Origin: Cephalopachus bancanus
Taxonomy: Eukaryota > Chordata > Mammalia > Primates > Tarsiidae
Assembly: GCA_027257055.1 (NCBI GenBank)
Contig: JAPVLO010000007.1
Location: forward strand, 6,386,001 to 6,450,000
Direction: 5' to 3'
DNA: 64,000 nucleotides
The notes under the pieces were generated by a model, which saw only the letters and a program-made list of their open reading frames with translations, searched no databases and had not been told where the DNA came from. Shown here in pieces: positions 11,954-23,254 of the stretch. How positions within the stretch are numbered: the stretch's first letter is position 1; every line of letters starts with the position of its first letter. The position numbers and the translations under genes are program-made.

Positions 11954-14242
11954 AATGCACTAAATTGGGGCACCTCTATTTGATGGCATGTCCTGGAGCT
12001 ATGAACACATGATTTTAGAGAATATTTAATGGCATGGGGAAAAAATGAGGGGGGAAAAATAAGTTACACTGCGGAATAAATATACAATACCAACAAGGAA
12101 GAAGAGAAGAAGTGCCAGAAAGGAATGACTGGAGTTCAGTTCCCTTCCTCTCCTATGGAAAACAGACCACCCAGAGTCCTCTGCGAGTCAAGTGAGGATG
12201 AAACCCTTGAGTCACAGTGTTTGAACCAAGCCCTCAAGTGAAGGATTCCTTCTTCTATTCTTAGAGATAGCTTTACTTTTTCTTCCCCAGTTTAAAGATG
12301 GAGGCTAGCCCAGCAGGCTGATAGTGTGTATCTGAGGCTATTTGTTTCACCGTGGCTGTTGGCTTGTCAGATTTATTTGTAGCAGTAATTCATACCAGAC
12401 AACCTACGCCATTGCTGTTTCCTCCCCGGCAGTTCAGGGATGTTGAGATGAATCTTCAGAGCAGAGGCATAGTTCTAGTGGCTGAGTACTCTCCCTAACG
12501 TGGGCGATTTGTCCTACGTGGGGAACTGCAGAGGTTGACACCCCCCAAGATCAGGCCACACCCCTGGTGGAAGAAGAGATTGCCTGATGTTTCTTGAACT
12601 GGACTTTGATGGAGAGAAACCAACAGTTTCTGGAGGAAATATTTTCTTAAGAGGAGTCACAGATTATCTGTGTAGACTAGACATTAAACACTCGGTCAAG
12701 ATGTACATATGATCTTGCCCCAAGATGTAGACAAGAGAGTCACTCCTGTGACACCATTTTCATCGGTGAAAATTCCATGCTTTATTATACTTTGACATTT
12801 TACTGCACCTATTATATAACTGTATTCCAGGCATTATACAAGGAGAGACTGACAAACAAGTCAAGAAAACTAAGACAAGATTCCTGTTCATAAGCACCCT
12901 ACAGTCTGCTGTGAAAAACAAATATAAAAGCAAATAACTCGAGCTCTGTGAATCCAGTGGAAGAGGAGGTGTGAAGGTGTGGGAATTTGGAAGGCAATGC
13001 TCAACCCTGCCCTCAGGGAGCTCAGTGATAGAGACAGTGACATCTGAGCTGTCAATAGAAGTCTTCAAAAAAGGCAGTCACGTTTCACTTGAAAGTCACA
13101 GCATATGCAAAGATGCAGAAGAGGAAAGAGCATAGAACTGGGATCTGTAGGCACTTTGGCCACCTGGATAATTTCACATCAAGTTCTAGCATCCCTTGAC
13201 ATGACCGTGAAAATCCAATTCAGTATAGGTCAGAGTTTTGGAAAGGATTCGTGGAGCCCAGAGTCCTGAACAGAGACTACAGGACCCCTGAAGCCCCTGA
13301 AATGAGTTTCAATTTCCTGGTTCAGCATTCATCAGATTCTTAGGGGTCCAACACTCCCAGAAGTTCCAGGAGTCATGTAGATGTGGTTAACTCTTGTTTT
13401 GCTGAGTTCTGCTTCATGGAAAATCTTTAAAAAGAGAGAACCACTGTTATTCCCCAATGTCTCCTTATGTTTTGGTGACATTGATCTCTTTGGGCATGAG
13501 TCATCTTCTTTTACAAATCCTGTCCCATCATTTCATGCCAAGTTTAGGTTCTGGATGCTAAAAGGAATCTCACCCAGAAGAAGTCCCATCCATGACTCCT
13601 CTAATGTTGGAGTTGGGGAAAGGTACCCAAGGCAGGTGTGCAGAAGCAGCATCCAGGTATGAGAACTCATTTACCCTCTGAAGCCACCATTGTCTCCGAG
13701 GTGCAACCAGCTCAAGTCCTCACCTCCCATCAACAGCACCCCCAAGCATCTCTTACAGGGTCCTTACAAGGACCAGAAGGAACTACAGGTATGAAGGTAT
13801 TTGGAAAAATATCAAGAGATGCTCAGATATTGCACTACTGAGTAGCTAATATAAGCATATATAGGAGGTTGCACTCCAGGCACACCCATAAGGTGAGCTT
13901 GGTGTCTGAGAGTGAAGGGATGGCTGGATTTCAGGACTCTGCCTGCACTCTCTGCGTAGTCAGCAACTTGTACACAGAACCTTAGCCCTTTCCCTAAGGG
14001 TAGGGGCTACTTGGGCAGTATGAAATGTCTTTACTTGTCCAATGTTTTATACTCTACATACGCATGTTCTCAATTAATCTTCACAACCCAACTATGGATA
14101 GTTGGACAGGCATTAGTATGTTCAGTTAAGCAAAGGAAAAGAAGGGTTTCCAAAAGCAGAAACACAGGTGATCATGATCACTAAAGTTATAAGAAACAAA
14201 ATGCTCTCCCTCCCTAAGACTCCATTAAATGCAAATTAAAAT
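11954..14242. other. Unassigned sequence with faint fossil repeats
   Basis: Much of 12760-13060 looks like an ancient repeat ('attccaggcattatacaagg', 'tcctgttcataagcacccta'), possibly L2/MIR-era. At 12300-12600 there is a stretch with several CpGs and no stopless frame of interest. I see no splice-bounded exon with a recognisable product. Confidence 0.35.
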
Positions 14243-14256
14243 AAGATGCAATGGTT

Positions 14257-14550
14257 GGCCGGGCTCGGTGGCTCAGCCTGTAATCCCAGCACTTTGGGAG
14301 GCCGAGGTGAGTGGATTGCCTGAGCCCGCGGGTTCAAGACCCTCCTGGGCAACTTGGTGAGACCTCATGTCTACAATAAATCAAAAATTAGCTGGGTGTG
14401 GTAGCGTGCGCCTGTAGTTCCAGCTACTTGAAAGGCTGAGGCGGAAGGACCGCCAGTTCCCAGTAGGTCGAGGCTGCAGTGGCTGGGAGAGGCCACTGCA
14501 CTCCAGTCTGGGTGACAGAGTAAGACTCCAACTCAAAAAATAAATAAATA
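14257..14550 (+). mobile_element. Alu dimer with 14-bp target-site duplication
   Basis: Complete dimer from 'ggccgggctcggtggctcag' to 'agactccaactcaaaaaata' and a (AAAT)n tail. The flanks 'aagatgcaatggtt' (14243-14256) and 'aagatgtaatggtt' (14551-14564) are a target duplication with one mismatch, fitting L1-type insertion. It carries the 'gcccgcgggttcaagacc' lineage block. Confidence 0.95.
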
Positions 14551-14606
14551 AAGATGTAATGGTTAACATGTAGCATTGGCAATAATGGCCTTAAAAGTCA
14601 ATGCTT

Positions 14607-14897
14607 GGCTGGTCACAGTGGCTCAAGCCTGTAATCCCAGCACTTTGGGAGGCTGAGGTGAGGGGATTGCCTGAGCCCAAGAGTTCGAGAACAGCCTGAG
14701 CAACTTGGTGGAACTTCATCTCTACAATAAATCAAAAACTTAGCCAGGAGTGGTAGCACATGCCTGTAGTTTCAGTTACTTTGAAAACTGAGGTGGAGGG
14801 ATTGCCTGAACCCAGTAGGTCAACGCTAGGGTGGCCATGAGCATGCCACTGCACTCCAGCCTAGGCAACAGTTGAGACGCCAACTCACAAAGGGAAA
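14607..14897 (+). mobile_element. Alu dimer with 14-bp target-site duplication
   Basis: From 'ggctggtcacagtggctcaa' to 'gagacgccaactcacaaagg'. Flanks 'aaaagtcaatgctt' (14593-14606) and 'aaaagttaatgttt' (14898-14911) form a decayed target duplication. It sits 42 bases after the end of the previous Alu, in the same orientation. More diverged than its neighbour. Confidence 0.93.
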
Positions 14898-15024
14898 AAA
14901 AGTTAATGTTTGTTTGATACAACAAGTTTTGCAAAACTTGCCGAGTACCAAGCAGTACAATAAAGAGGAAGATATAGAGCTGGGCAGTCAGACCAAGTCC
15001 CTGACCTCTGTGGGCTTTTGGTCT

Positions 15025-15256
15025 AGAGTTGGACTTCTCAGTCACATACAATTTACAGCACAGCACAAATCATCCTTTGGTGGGTTTGTGGAGAGGTACC
15101 CTAGGCTTTGCAAGATGCTTAGTTCCATCTCTGGCCTCCACCCACTGGATGTCAGTAGCACCTTCTCCCCAGTCAGGACAAGCAAATGTATCTCCAGACA
15201 TTGCAAAATATCTCCTGGGGAAAGAGGTCAAAATTACCCTCAGCTGAGAACCACTA
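15025..15256 (+). mobile_element. MER20-like hAT-Charlie element
   Basis: 'ggcctccacccactggatg', 'tcagtagcacctt', 'tctccagacattgcaaaat' and the closing 'ctgagaaccacta' follow the MER20 consensus order. Non-autonomous DNA transposon fossil; no coding capacity. A second copy lies on the opposite strand at 21973-22204. Confidence 0.75.
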
Positions 15257-15666
15257 GTCCATTGTTAACGAGAAAACTGCAAAATCATGTTTATGAGCTG
15301 TTTGTGAAGTATGTTCATTGGTAGGCAGCATTAAACAAAGTTACAACCTTCTGCAAACATACCACTCCAGCAATGTAACTGATGTAACTTCCTCTTGCCA
15401 ACAGATGCAGCAAGAGCTCTTGGCTCTGAATGAAGATCCAAGCCTTGGTAGAAATGATAACCTGAGTCAATAACATCCATAGTATAGAGTTCCAGGTTTG
15501 CACTTCATTTATGGGACAGAAATTCCAAACCAAAATGAACATAACATTTGTATTCAGGCTGGGTAAAACTGGTCTGTGGAGATGAGTGTGTATAACCAAA
15601 GGCATGCAAAACTGTCACAGTACACAACCACACTAGCAGAAGATAAAATCAAAATTAGAAATTATA
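15257..15666. other. Unassigned sequence
   Basis: No repeat landmark, no exon-like structure. Short ORFs only. Confidence 0.4.
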
Positions 15667-15958
15667 GCTGCTCATGGTGGCTCCCACCTATAATTCCAGC
15701 ACTTTGGGAGGCTGAGGCAAGAGGATTTCCCAAGCCCAGGAGTTTGAAACCAGCCTGGGCTACATGGCAAGAACTTGTTTCTACAATAAATCAAAAATTA
15801 GCCATGCATGGTGACATTCTCCAGTAATCCCAGCTATTTGGAAGGCTGGGGCAGAAGAATCGCCTGAGCCTAGCAGGCCGAGGCTGCAGTTACTGTGATT
15901 GGGCTATCATACTTCAGCCTGGGTGACATAGTAAGACATAAGACTCTGACTCAAAAAT
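15667..15958 (+). mobile_element. Alu dimer, diverged
   Basis: 'ctcatggtggctcccaccta', linker 'acaataaatcaaaaattagc', right arm 'tgcagttactgtgattggg', tail 'agactctgactcaaaaataa' then a short GAAA run. It shares the lineage-type linker but is CpG-poor and decayed. Confidence 0.9.
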
Positions 15959-15984
15959 AAGAAAGAAAGAAAGGAAAGGAAAAA

Positions 15985-16930
15985 CATTATAAAGCACATG
16001 AGTAAAAATGGTATCATGTACAACAAGAATGGATCTTTCCAAGAACTTGAAAAAGTTGAAGAATCTTAAAGGAATTAAAGAAGTAAAATATGCTATTATG
16101 AAAGAACAGAATACATGAGAGAAAAATGACAGATTTATTTAAAAGAACTAAGTAGAACATCTAGAAATGAAAAATTCAGTCACTGATATCTAAAACTTAA
16201 CAGAAGCTACACACCACTGGACAGCAGAGCTGAGTGAATCTCTAACAGTGCAACAGAGTAACCTAGAAAATTGGAATTATGATTGAATATTGAGAGACAT
16301 GGATAATAAAATGAGAAGGCCCAATGTACATTCAAACCAAGTTATAGGAGAAAAAACAGAAATTGAAGAAAGGCAATCCTCAAAATTAAAATCATTTAAA
16401 ATTTTTCAAAATTGAAGCTTTCCAGAAAGAAACTCTCTGCTGAAAACATATGAAATATGTCATTCCTAGACACATCACAGTAAAATGAAGATTACCAAAG
16501 ACAAAGAGAAAACCTTAAAAGCAGCCAGAGCCAGAGGAATGAGTAATTCTCTACAACAGAACACTAATGAGAATAGCAATATTCTCAGGGATGATATAGA
16601 CAGCACAGGGATAAAGACCAAAAACCCTTATCAGCTAGGGAAAAGAAATATGAAATTCTATGTTAAAATAAGCTATTGCTTGAAAGTGAAGGCAAAATTA
16701 AGACATTTTGATACAAAGATGGAAATACTTACCACTCACAGACCCAGAGTAAAAGAATTATTAAAAGAAGTTCTTGATTAATAAAAAAAACAGTAGCAAA
16801 GAGTGGGAGCCCAGAAACAGTTGTAATCAAACTATCAGTAAATATGTGGGGAATTAAATAGTCATTGATTATAAAAATAATAATCATGATTACTAATTTC
16901 AGGAGGTTAAAAATAAGGTAGAAGTGAAGT
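15985..16930 (+). mobile_element. Old L1M fragment, end of ORF1 region
   Basis: 'aaaaccttaaaagcagccag', 'atgaaattctatgtt' and 'agaattattaaaagaagttc' follow the end of L1 ORF1 (the 'KILKAAR' and 'LKEVL' ends). A 98-codon relic at 16485-16781 still reads partly like an L1 ORF1 C-terminus but is not intact. Upstream sequence is AT-rich and decayed. Confidence 0.6.
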
Positions 16931-17336
16931 ATCAAAAACAGTGTATCTTAGAAAATGGAACATGTAAACAGGTGTAAGGGTTTAAATATCTCCATGTTGT
17001 TTGTTCGGGGGGGTGGGTGAAAGTGTTCAATAACTCTAGAGTTCATTCAAATGTGCATGCTAAAAACTTCAGGTTGACCATGAAAGTGATTCTAACAGAA
17101 TATGGACTTTTCATACCAATACTGGGAAGTAAAGAGAAAAGAAACTTTGATCAATCATTCAGTCTGCAATAGAGGCTAAAAAGAAAATTAAAATACTTGT
17201 AAAAGATAATAAATAAACAAAATAACATTGGTGAATTAAACCCCAAATCATCAACAATCACATAAATATAAATAGAATACAAAGTTAGAAGACAGAAAAT
17301 TTGAAATAGGATTTAACTACCAATATGCTGCTTAAA
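16931..17336. other. Unassigned AT-rich sequence
   Basis: Contains a short G run near 17007-17016. Otherwise AT-rich and featureless; possibly decayed L1. Confidence 0.35.
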
Positions 17337-17347
17337 AGAACTATAAT

Positions 17348-17632
17348 GGCTGGGCTCAGTGGCTCAGCCTGTAATCCCAGCACTTTGGGAGGTCGAGGTG
17401 AGTGGATTGCCTGAGCCCATGGATTTGAGACCCACCCGGGCAACTTCAAAATTAGTCTGGTGTGGTAGCGTGCTCCTGTAGCTCCAGTTACTTGGAAGGC
17501 TGAGGCAGAAGGATCACCGGAGTCCAGCAGGTTGTGGCTGCAGTGGCCGGGAGCGTGCCACTGCACTCCAGTCTGGGTGACAGAGAGAGACTCCAACTCA
17601 AAAAAACAAAACAACAACAACAAAAAAAAACT
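17348..17632 (+). mobile_element. Alu dimer with shortened linker
   Basis: 'ggctgggctcagtggctcag' to 'agactccaactcaaaaaaac'. About 30 bases normally between 'gcaacttggtgagacc' and 'aaaattag' are missing, so the left arm runs 'gcaacttcaaaattagtctg'. Flanks 'gaactataat' (17337-17346) and 'aaactatagt' (17627-17636) look like a decayed target duplication. Confidence 0.92.
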
Positions 17633-17639
17633 ATAGTAA

Positions 17640-18185
17640 CATCAAAAAAGAGATGAAGGTGAGAAAATGAAAAGTAGAAATATGCCAGAAATTTGACTAA
17701 GTATGCAAACAAACTGGGATGAAGTAAAAACAAAATGACAACAACAAAAAAACTCACCCAACAGCCCAATCTTGTCAGCAAAGCCACATACACCTGTCCC
17801 ATAAGGAAACCCCCAACATGCTCAGATACCCAGCAACCATCTCTGAAAAGCTGAGTTTTAAAATTCCCTGGTTCTAGTGTACTCCAGGATCTGTGTGCAA
17901 ATGACCAACAAAGCTGGTTTCAAAGCACAACCCAAGGAACTTGCATCACAAACACAGGAAGACTCACCAGAGTCGCTGGCGACGATGTGTAAAAGCGTCA
18001 TCAAACTGAAAGTTTTCAAAAATGAAACCTTAGTAAACAAACAAAATGCCAAGAATAGGCATTGCAGTGTGTCTAGGAGAGAGACTACGGTGTCATCTCT
18101 CAGTCACAGGGTTTTCATGGAAGTTGACAAACAGCTCCTGTAATCCATGTGGATAAATAAGGGAAGGATGATCAAAATAACTTTG
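17640..18185. other. Unassigned sequence with an 88-codon ORF
   Basis: A plus-strand ORF (17877-18143) carries several CpGs near 17975-18000 but no recognisable domain. No splice or promoter evidence. I do not call it a gene. Confidence 0.3.
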
Positions 18186-18187
18186 GA

Positions 18188-18323
18188 GGTTGGGCATGGT
18201 GGCTTATGCCTGTAATCCTGCACTTTGGGAGGCAGAGGTGGGAGGATTGCTTGAGGCCAGGAGTTAAAGACCAGTCTGGGCAATACAGCAACACTCTGTC
18301 TCTATTAAGTACATAAATAAGAC
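18188..18323 (+). mobile_element. Free left Alu monomer (FLAM-like)
   Basis: Only a left-arm unit is present: 'ggcatggtggcttatgcctg', 'gattgcttgaggccaggagt', 'cagtctgggcaatacagcaa', 'ctctgtctctatt', then an A-rich end. No right arm follows. This matches the free left monomers that pre-date the Alu dimer. Confidence 0.85.
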
Positions 18324-18424
18324 AATTTTGGAGAAGACTGTACAAGGGCATTGACTTCTGTGTTATCACCAATTAAGTTGCAATTATGTCTACATTAAAT
18401 TAAATATACATTTTTGGTTTGAAG

Positions 18425-19710
18425 ATAGACAAATAGAACCTTGGAACAGTATAGCACAGAAATAATATCTGGGGCCCTGATATAGAAAGGAAGTGGCATT
18501 AAAAATTAGTGGTGAATAGATGGATTAAAAACTGATGCTGGAACAGTAAGCCAGCAACTGGGAAACCACGAAATCAGATCCGTACCTTATGTACAAATAA
18601 ACTCCAGATGAATTTAAGGAGAAATACTCAAAGGAAAACTAAGACTTTTAGGACAGTAATAATAATCTAACCTTTCCTAAGTGATTATCAAATGCCAGGC
18701 TTCCTTTTTAAGGACATTACATGGGTTAATTCTGTTAAGTCTGTAAGACAATTTAACCAAGTAAATAATATTATTATCCCCATTTTATAAATAAAAGCCC
18801 TCAGTCCAGAGAGAGTCTTTTTCCAAGTCACAGAGCTACTAAGCTAAGCCAACCAGCATGTCACTATGCTTCCTCTGCAGTGTGGCAGTAGGTGTATGCT
18901 TCTTAAAACACCCAAAACACAAACTACAAGAGAATATTAATACATTTAACTATTTTAAACATCAAAAGTGTTCTTTGACAAAAAATACCATCAACCACAT
19001 TAAATGATAAGTTACAATCTAAAAAAAGAGAGATGTCTTTGCAATGCTTAAACTAGCAGAGAAATTTTATCTAGAACACACATAGTAGTCCCATAAAATA
19101 ATAAGAGAAACGCACAGAAATCAATAGAAGAATTGGCAAGTTATAAAAGAGGAATGAGATGAGCAAATGGAAAATGTATTCAACTTCTTGAGTAACACAG
19201 GAAATGCAAATAAAAGCAATCAGATCAAATTCCCACTCATTTGGATTGGCAAAACATGTCATCTGACTGTCCCCTGCAGAGAAGTCTGTGAGGAAGCCTG
19301 TTCAATGCCATGCTGGGGTGTGAGTTGGAATAGCCCTGCTGGAGGGGCATGGAGACCCCAGCAGCTGCCCCCTTCCTGGAGAAGCCACCGGGAGTTTGAA
19401 GTGAGCCTCCTTCCCACCCCCATTACTGTGTCGACCTTTCTGCACACTTTGTCATCACAAAACCTTATTTATTTTCCTGTGTCTGTATGTGCCATTCAAA
19501 GCTTTATGGAAATTCTTGGACAGAACATAATGAACCACTAAATGGGGCATCAAAGAGAAATATTTCACCACATGGAAAAACATTCAGCCTATATTGTTAA
19601 ATGAAAGGGGTTTCAAAACATTTGTACAATAAGGTCCAAACTTTAAGTGAAGAAATATACAGGCAAAAAGAAAATGTGTGAAAACTATACACTAAAGCAT
19701 TCACTATGTT
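18425..19710 (+). mobile_element. Old L1M ORF2 fragments, interrupted by MIR and unique sequence
   Basis: 18425-18658 matches the L1 ORF2 stretch about 'gatgctggaacag...gaaatcagatccgtacctta'. 18900-19258 continues with 'aatagaagaattggcaag' and 'ggaaatgcaaataaaagcaa', and 19540-19710 with late ORF2/3'UTR-like text. A MIR (18660-18890) splits it. The stretch 19260-19540 is G/C richer and unexplained. All same orientation, badly decayed. Confidence 0.6.
18660..18890 (-). mobile_element. MIR SINE fossil
   Basis: 'ttattatccccattttataa', 'aagtcacagagctactaag' and 'gattatcaaatgccaggctt' are the antisense of MIR in correct order. It lies inside L1M text. MIR is usually the older family, so either the L1M inserted around it or this is a chance junction; order cannot be settled from one copy. 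Confidence 0.7.
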
Positions 19711-19712
19711 TA

Positions 19713-20036
19713 TAGTCATGCCTTGGTATCCAAGGGGATTGGCTCCAGGACCCCCCAAGGATGCCAAAATCCCAGGATGCTCAGTCTCATTAAAATGCCA
19801 TATTTGTGTATAACCTAAGACATCTTCCCATATGCTTAAACCATCTCTAGAGTCCTTACAAAACCTAATCCAAGGTAAGTGCAAAGTATGTAGTTGTTAC
19901 ATTGTATTGTTTGTATTTGCATGATTTTTATTGTTGTATTGTTACTTTTTATTAGTTTTTGGTTTTTTTTACTGAAATATTTTGTCTGAGATCAGTTGAT
20001 TCTAGATTTAGAACCTGCAGTTAGGGAGGGCCAATG
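19713..20036 (+). mobile_element. Tigger-group non-autonomous DNA transposon
   Basis: Begins 'agtcatgccttggtatcc', followed by 'ggctccaggaccccccaagg', 'aacctaagacatcttccc', 'ttattgttgtattgttac', and closes 'ttagggagggccaatg'. Ends are terminal-inverted-repeat-like but decayed. The same family occurs in opposite orientation at 26817-27141. No transposase coding. Confidence 0.75.
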
Positions 20037-20838
20037 TTTATGTCAGTATGTTTATTTCTTATGTGTTTTATGTGTACTCTTTTCTTTTCCTTTTAATATA
20101 ATCTTCTTTCAAGACCTTAAAGTCTTCTGAGGAAATTAACAGTGTAACTTTTGTAATTAAAATTAATTTTATCAAAAACTGTTATTATATTGTTTATATG
20201 TTTTACATATGTTTTGCTTTGTTTTGCTTCTCTATTTTGGGCACTGTGCAAATTGCATTACCTGCCTGACCTCCAGACCCACTTCCCAGGAGGGAAGACT
20301 GAGGCTGAACAACTTTAGATAACTTGCCACCAGCCCAGCAGCCAGAACTAGGAGCAGGTCTTACTGACTCCAACACCCTTTCCCTCCCCCACTGTGATGC
20401 TTGACCAAAGACCCAACCAAACCCTCAAACCTAACCCTTCTCAAACATGTGACACAGAGACAGAATTGGGTCTCCTGGCTGCCACACTCCACATTGTAAC
20501 TTTCACATGGAGGGCTTACCTCATGAGCCCAAAGGATGAAACTCAGGTGTGCAGAGGGCAGTGAACATGATTCACGCCATGGTAGGAGAATTCCCTGTTC
20601 CTTCTCATTCAGCAGAGAGAATATCTCAGGGGAAGAACTCTCCCTAGACTGACTACCAGCAGAAAAGGCCACACCTGTGATGATGATGTTGGCAGGCTGG
20701 AATGTTAACTGAGCTTATACTAGGTATCCTAAAGAAACTCCATGTGCCTCATCTCCTAGGAGACAGATGATTTAATAAATGCTGGTGACTATCTTCATGG
20801 GCAAAACATAAATCCTTTATTTTGTTGTATTATTCACT
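20037..20838. other. Unassigned, with a MIR relic
   Basis: 20270-20385 resembles antisense MIR ('gaagactgaggctgaacaac', 'gaactaggagcaggtc'). The rest (20037-20260 AT-rich; 20390-20838 mixed) has no recognisable element or gene. Confidence 0.4.
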
Positions 20839-20839
20839 T

Positions 20840-21612
20840 AAAATCTAGTTTTTACACATCAAAAGTGTTTGTTCTTACCTGTGTCTTTCTATGGGCTTAC
20901 AACCTACAAAGAAGATACTGTCAAACAGTTTTCAAAAATGGTTGTACTAATTTTTACTCCCATCACCAGCATATTGAAGTCCCAGTTGTTCCGTGTCCTC
21001 TTCAACTCAGCAAACATTTTTTATCCTTCTTCATAGCCACTGGTGGAGATGCATAAGAATAATGTGTGGTTTGAATGTGCATTTCTTAGATGACTAAAGT
21101 CATCTTTCTTTAGCACCTTTATTCTATGTTTATTTGGCAATCAAGCATCTCCTTTTGTGATGTGACTCTTCAAGTCTTTGGTTGATTTTTCTACGGAGTT
21201 GTGTTTCTTCTTATTAATTTGTAGGAGTGTCTGTGTGGCATCAGCTCCTAAACATGCCCAGGAACATGTGCATGCCATATGACCCACCACCCCTACTCTT
21301 TGGTGTATACCCAACAGGAAAGTAGTCGCATATTTAGAAAAAGACATGAACAAAAATGTTCTCAGCAGTACAATTTATAATTTCCAAACTGGAGACTCCA
21401 CAGGGCCCATCACCAGTGGCATGGGCAATCTAGTTGCTGAGTATTCAAATAATGGGATACTATACAATGATGAGGTGGAGTGAACTATGAGTTCATTTAA
21501 CATGAACAAATCCCACCAACAACATGCAGAGTGAAGGAAACCAGGCACAAACAGCACATGTAGTGTAAATCCATTACATACAGTTCAACAAACCAGGTGA
21601 AAGTAACCGATG
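20840..21612. mobile_element. Old L1 with 5' inversion (twin priming)
   Basis: 20840-21247 reads as antisense late ORF2 ('gaatgtgcatttcttagatg', 'ttatttggcaatcaagcatc'). 21250-21612 reads as sense sequence that follows it directly in the L1 consensus ('catatgacccaccacccct', 'ggtgtatacccaacagg', 'gggatactatacaatgatg'). The two parts are therefore adjacent pieces of one L1, with the 5' piece flipped. This is the known outcome of twin-primed reverse transcription. 3' edge is approximate. Confidence 0.7.
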
Positions 21613-21972
21613 ATTTTGAAGTCAAAATGGCGGTCATGTGGGGCATGGGAGTGGGCACAGGTACCACAAGGGGGTGAAGAAGGGAGGAGCTGCCCTGCCC
21701 TGCTACTGAATGTGGGTGCTGGCTACACTCACACTCACAAAGATTGCCCACTTTGAGAAAATTCATCGAGCTGCAGACTTCTGACTTGTCTGCTTTTCTG
21801 TATGAGTTAGATGTGGATAAGAATTCTAAAACTGTAGAACTGAGTCAAGACATGGGTTCTCGGAAGGAACACGCACACAAGGTGGTGAATGCAGTGCCAT
21901 TGGGAAGAATTAGGAGCTGTGAAAAAACGGATGTGCGGGTGTCAGGTACTCTGCACTATCTCCTCCTTACAC

Positions 21973-22204
21973 GTCACCAAGCGTCTCAACCACAACAAGG
22001 TCGTTAGCCAGCACTATTTTGCCCTCTCCCCAGAGACACTGGGCAATGTTGAAGACATTTAAAGTTGTCACATTTGGGGGCTGCCACTGGCATCTAGTGG
22101 GTAGAGGACGCTGTAAAACATCTTAATTGGCATAAGACAGCCGCACTCAACAAAGAATCGTCCTTCCCAAGTTGTCAGTAGTGCTAAGGTGAGGAAGCCC
22201 TGAT
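21973..22204 (-). mobile_element. MER20-like hAT-Charlie element
   Basis: Antisense order: 'gcgtctcaaccacaaca', 'ttgtcacatttgggggctg', 'ccactggcatctagtgggt', 'cataagacagccgcactcaa', 'gaggaagccctg'. It matches the reverse complement of MER20. Non-coding. Confidence 0.75.
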
Positions 22205-23254
22205 TTAGTGTAGCATCCTTGTCTTATTGATGGGAAAACTGACAAGAGATTGATGCCCAAGATCCCATGGTGAGGAAGAGCAAGGACCTCATGTGAGCCA
22301 GGGTTACTGACTTTCACTGGCTTGTCACTGGCCCTGTAACCTGGACCTGATTTTCAGATTCAAGGTGACTGAATTATGGTCTGTAAAATGCTGTATTCCC
22401 TCCCCTCCCCTGGGAGGTCATGTGAACATGAAATTCCCACCCAATTAAGAAATCAGACAAGGACAACATTTTCAAGAGCAAAGAAGTGGCCTGTTTTTGT
22501 TGTTATTGCTTTAGATTTTATACAGAACTTGTGAGGAAAATATCATCAGCCAGAAAACATCACAAGAAACTTGCAGTATTAATGCACCATGCCAGGTTGA
22601 CACTGGTTGAATAAAATACTCAAGAAGTAGAACATTTCACGGGTGGCACAGACAGTTCCAGAGTCATTTTTCTTCATCATCTAGTTATGTTTTCCAGGGG
22701 CAGGAAGGGGGGGTCATCTTCCTTTGAAGTTATTTATCTTCCTTCACCAAGAAGATCATGTTTTGTAGCTGTAAAGCTTAAACACATCATTACAAAATTT
22801 CAGCAGGAAGCTTTCTGAAACTAGCAGTCATAGTACTGGTTAATCTGTACATTCCAATAGAGCGAAGCCTCTAATATGGACTATTTTTATCCAAGCAGTC
22901 ATGGCAGATGGATTCCTATGCCAGCCAGACATGTCCCGGGTTGCAATGCAGATCCAACCTGCTGTTTTCCCCAGCCTTCTGCCTTCCCAGCTTGAAACAT
23001 CAGCATTGAAATGTATGCAGACTTCTATCAACATTAACATGCATAGCAAACCCAAGCTATCAGCTCAGCTCCTCATATGTGCCAGGCTGTGTGCTGGGTA
23101 CTGGGCTCTGGGGGAAATATAGTGAGATACAAAGAAGCATAAGATATGTAGCAGGTTTCCTGCCTTCAACAACCTTAAAGACCTAGGAGTGAAAACAGAC
23201 AGAGACCAGTGGAAAAGAGTAGAGAGCACAGAGATAATTCTATGCACTTAACAG
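22205..23254. other. Unassigned, with a MIR/L2-era relic
   Basis: 23065-23200 carries 'catatgtgccaggctgtgtg' and 'gggtactgggctctggggg', a familiar ancient repeat phrase. The remainder shows no gene or clear repeat. Confidence 0.35.

Noticed and set aside
17877..18143. 88-codon plus-strand ORF with some CpGs
   Set aside because: No recognisable domain, no splice or promoter evidence.
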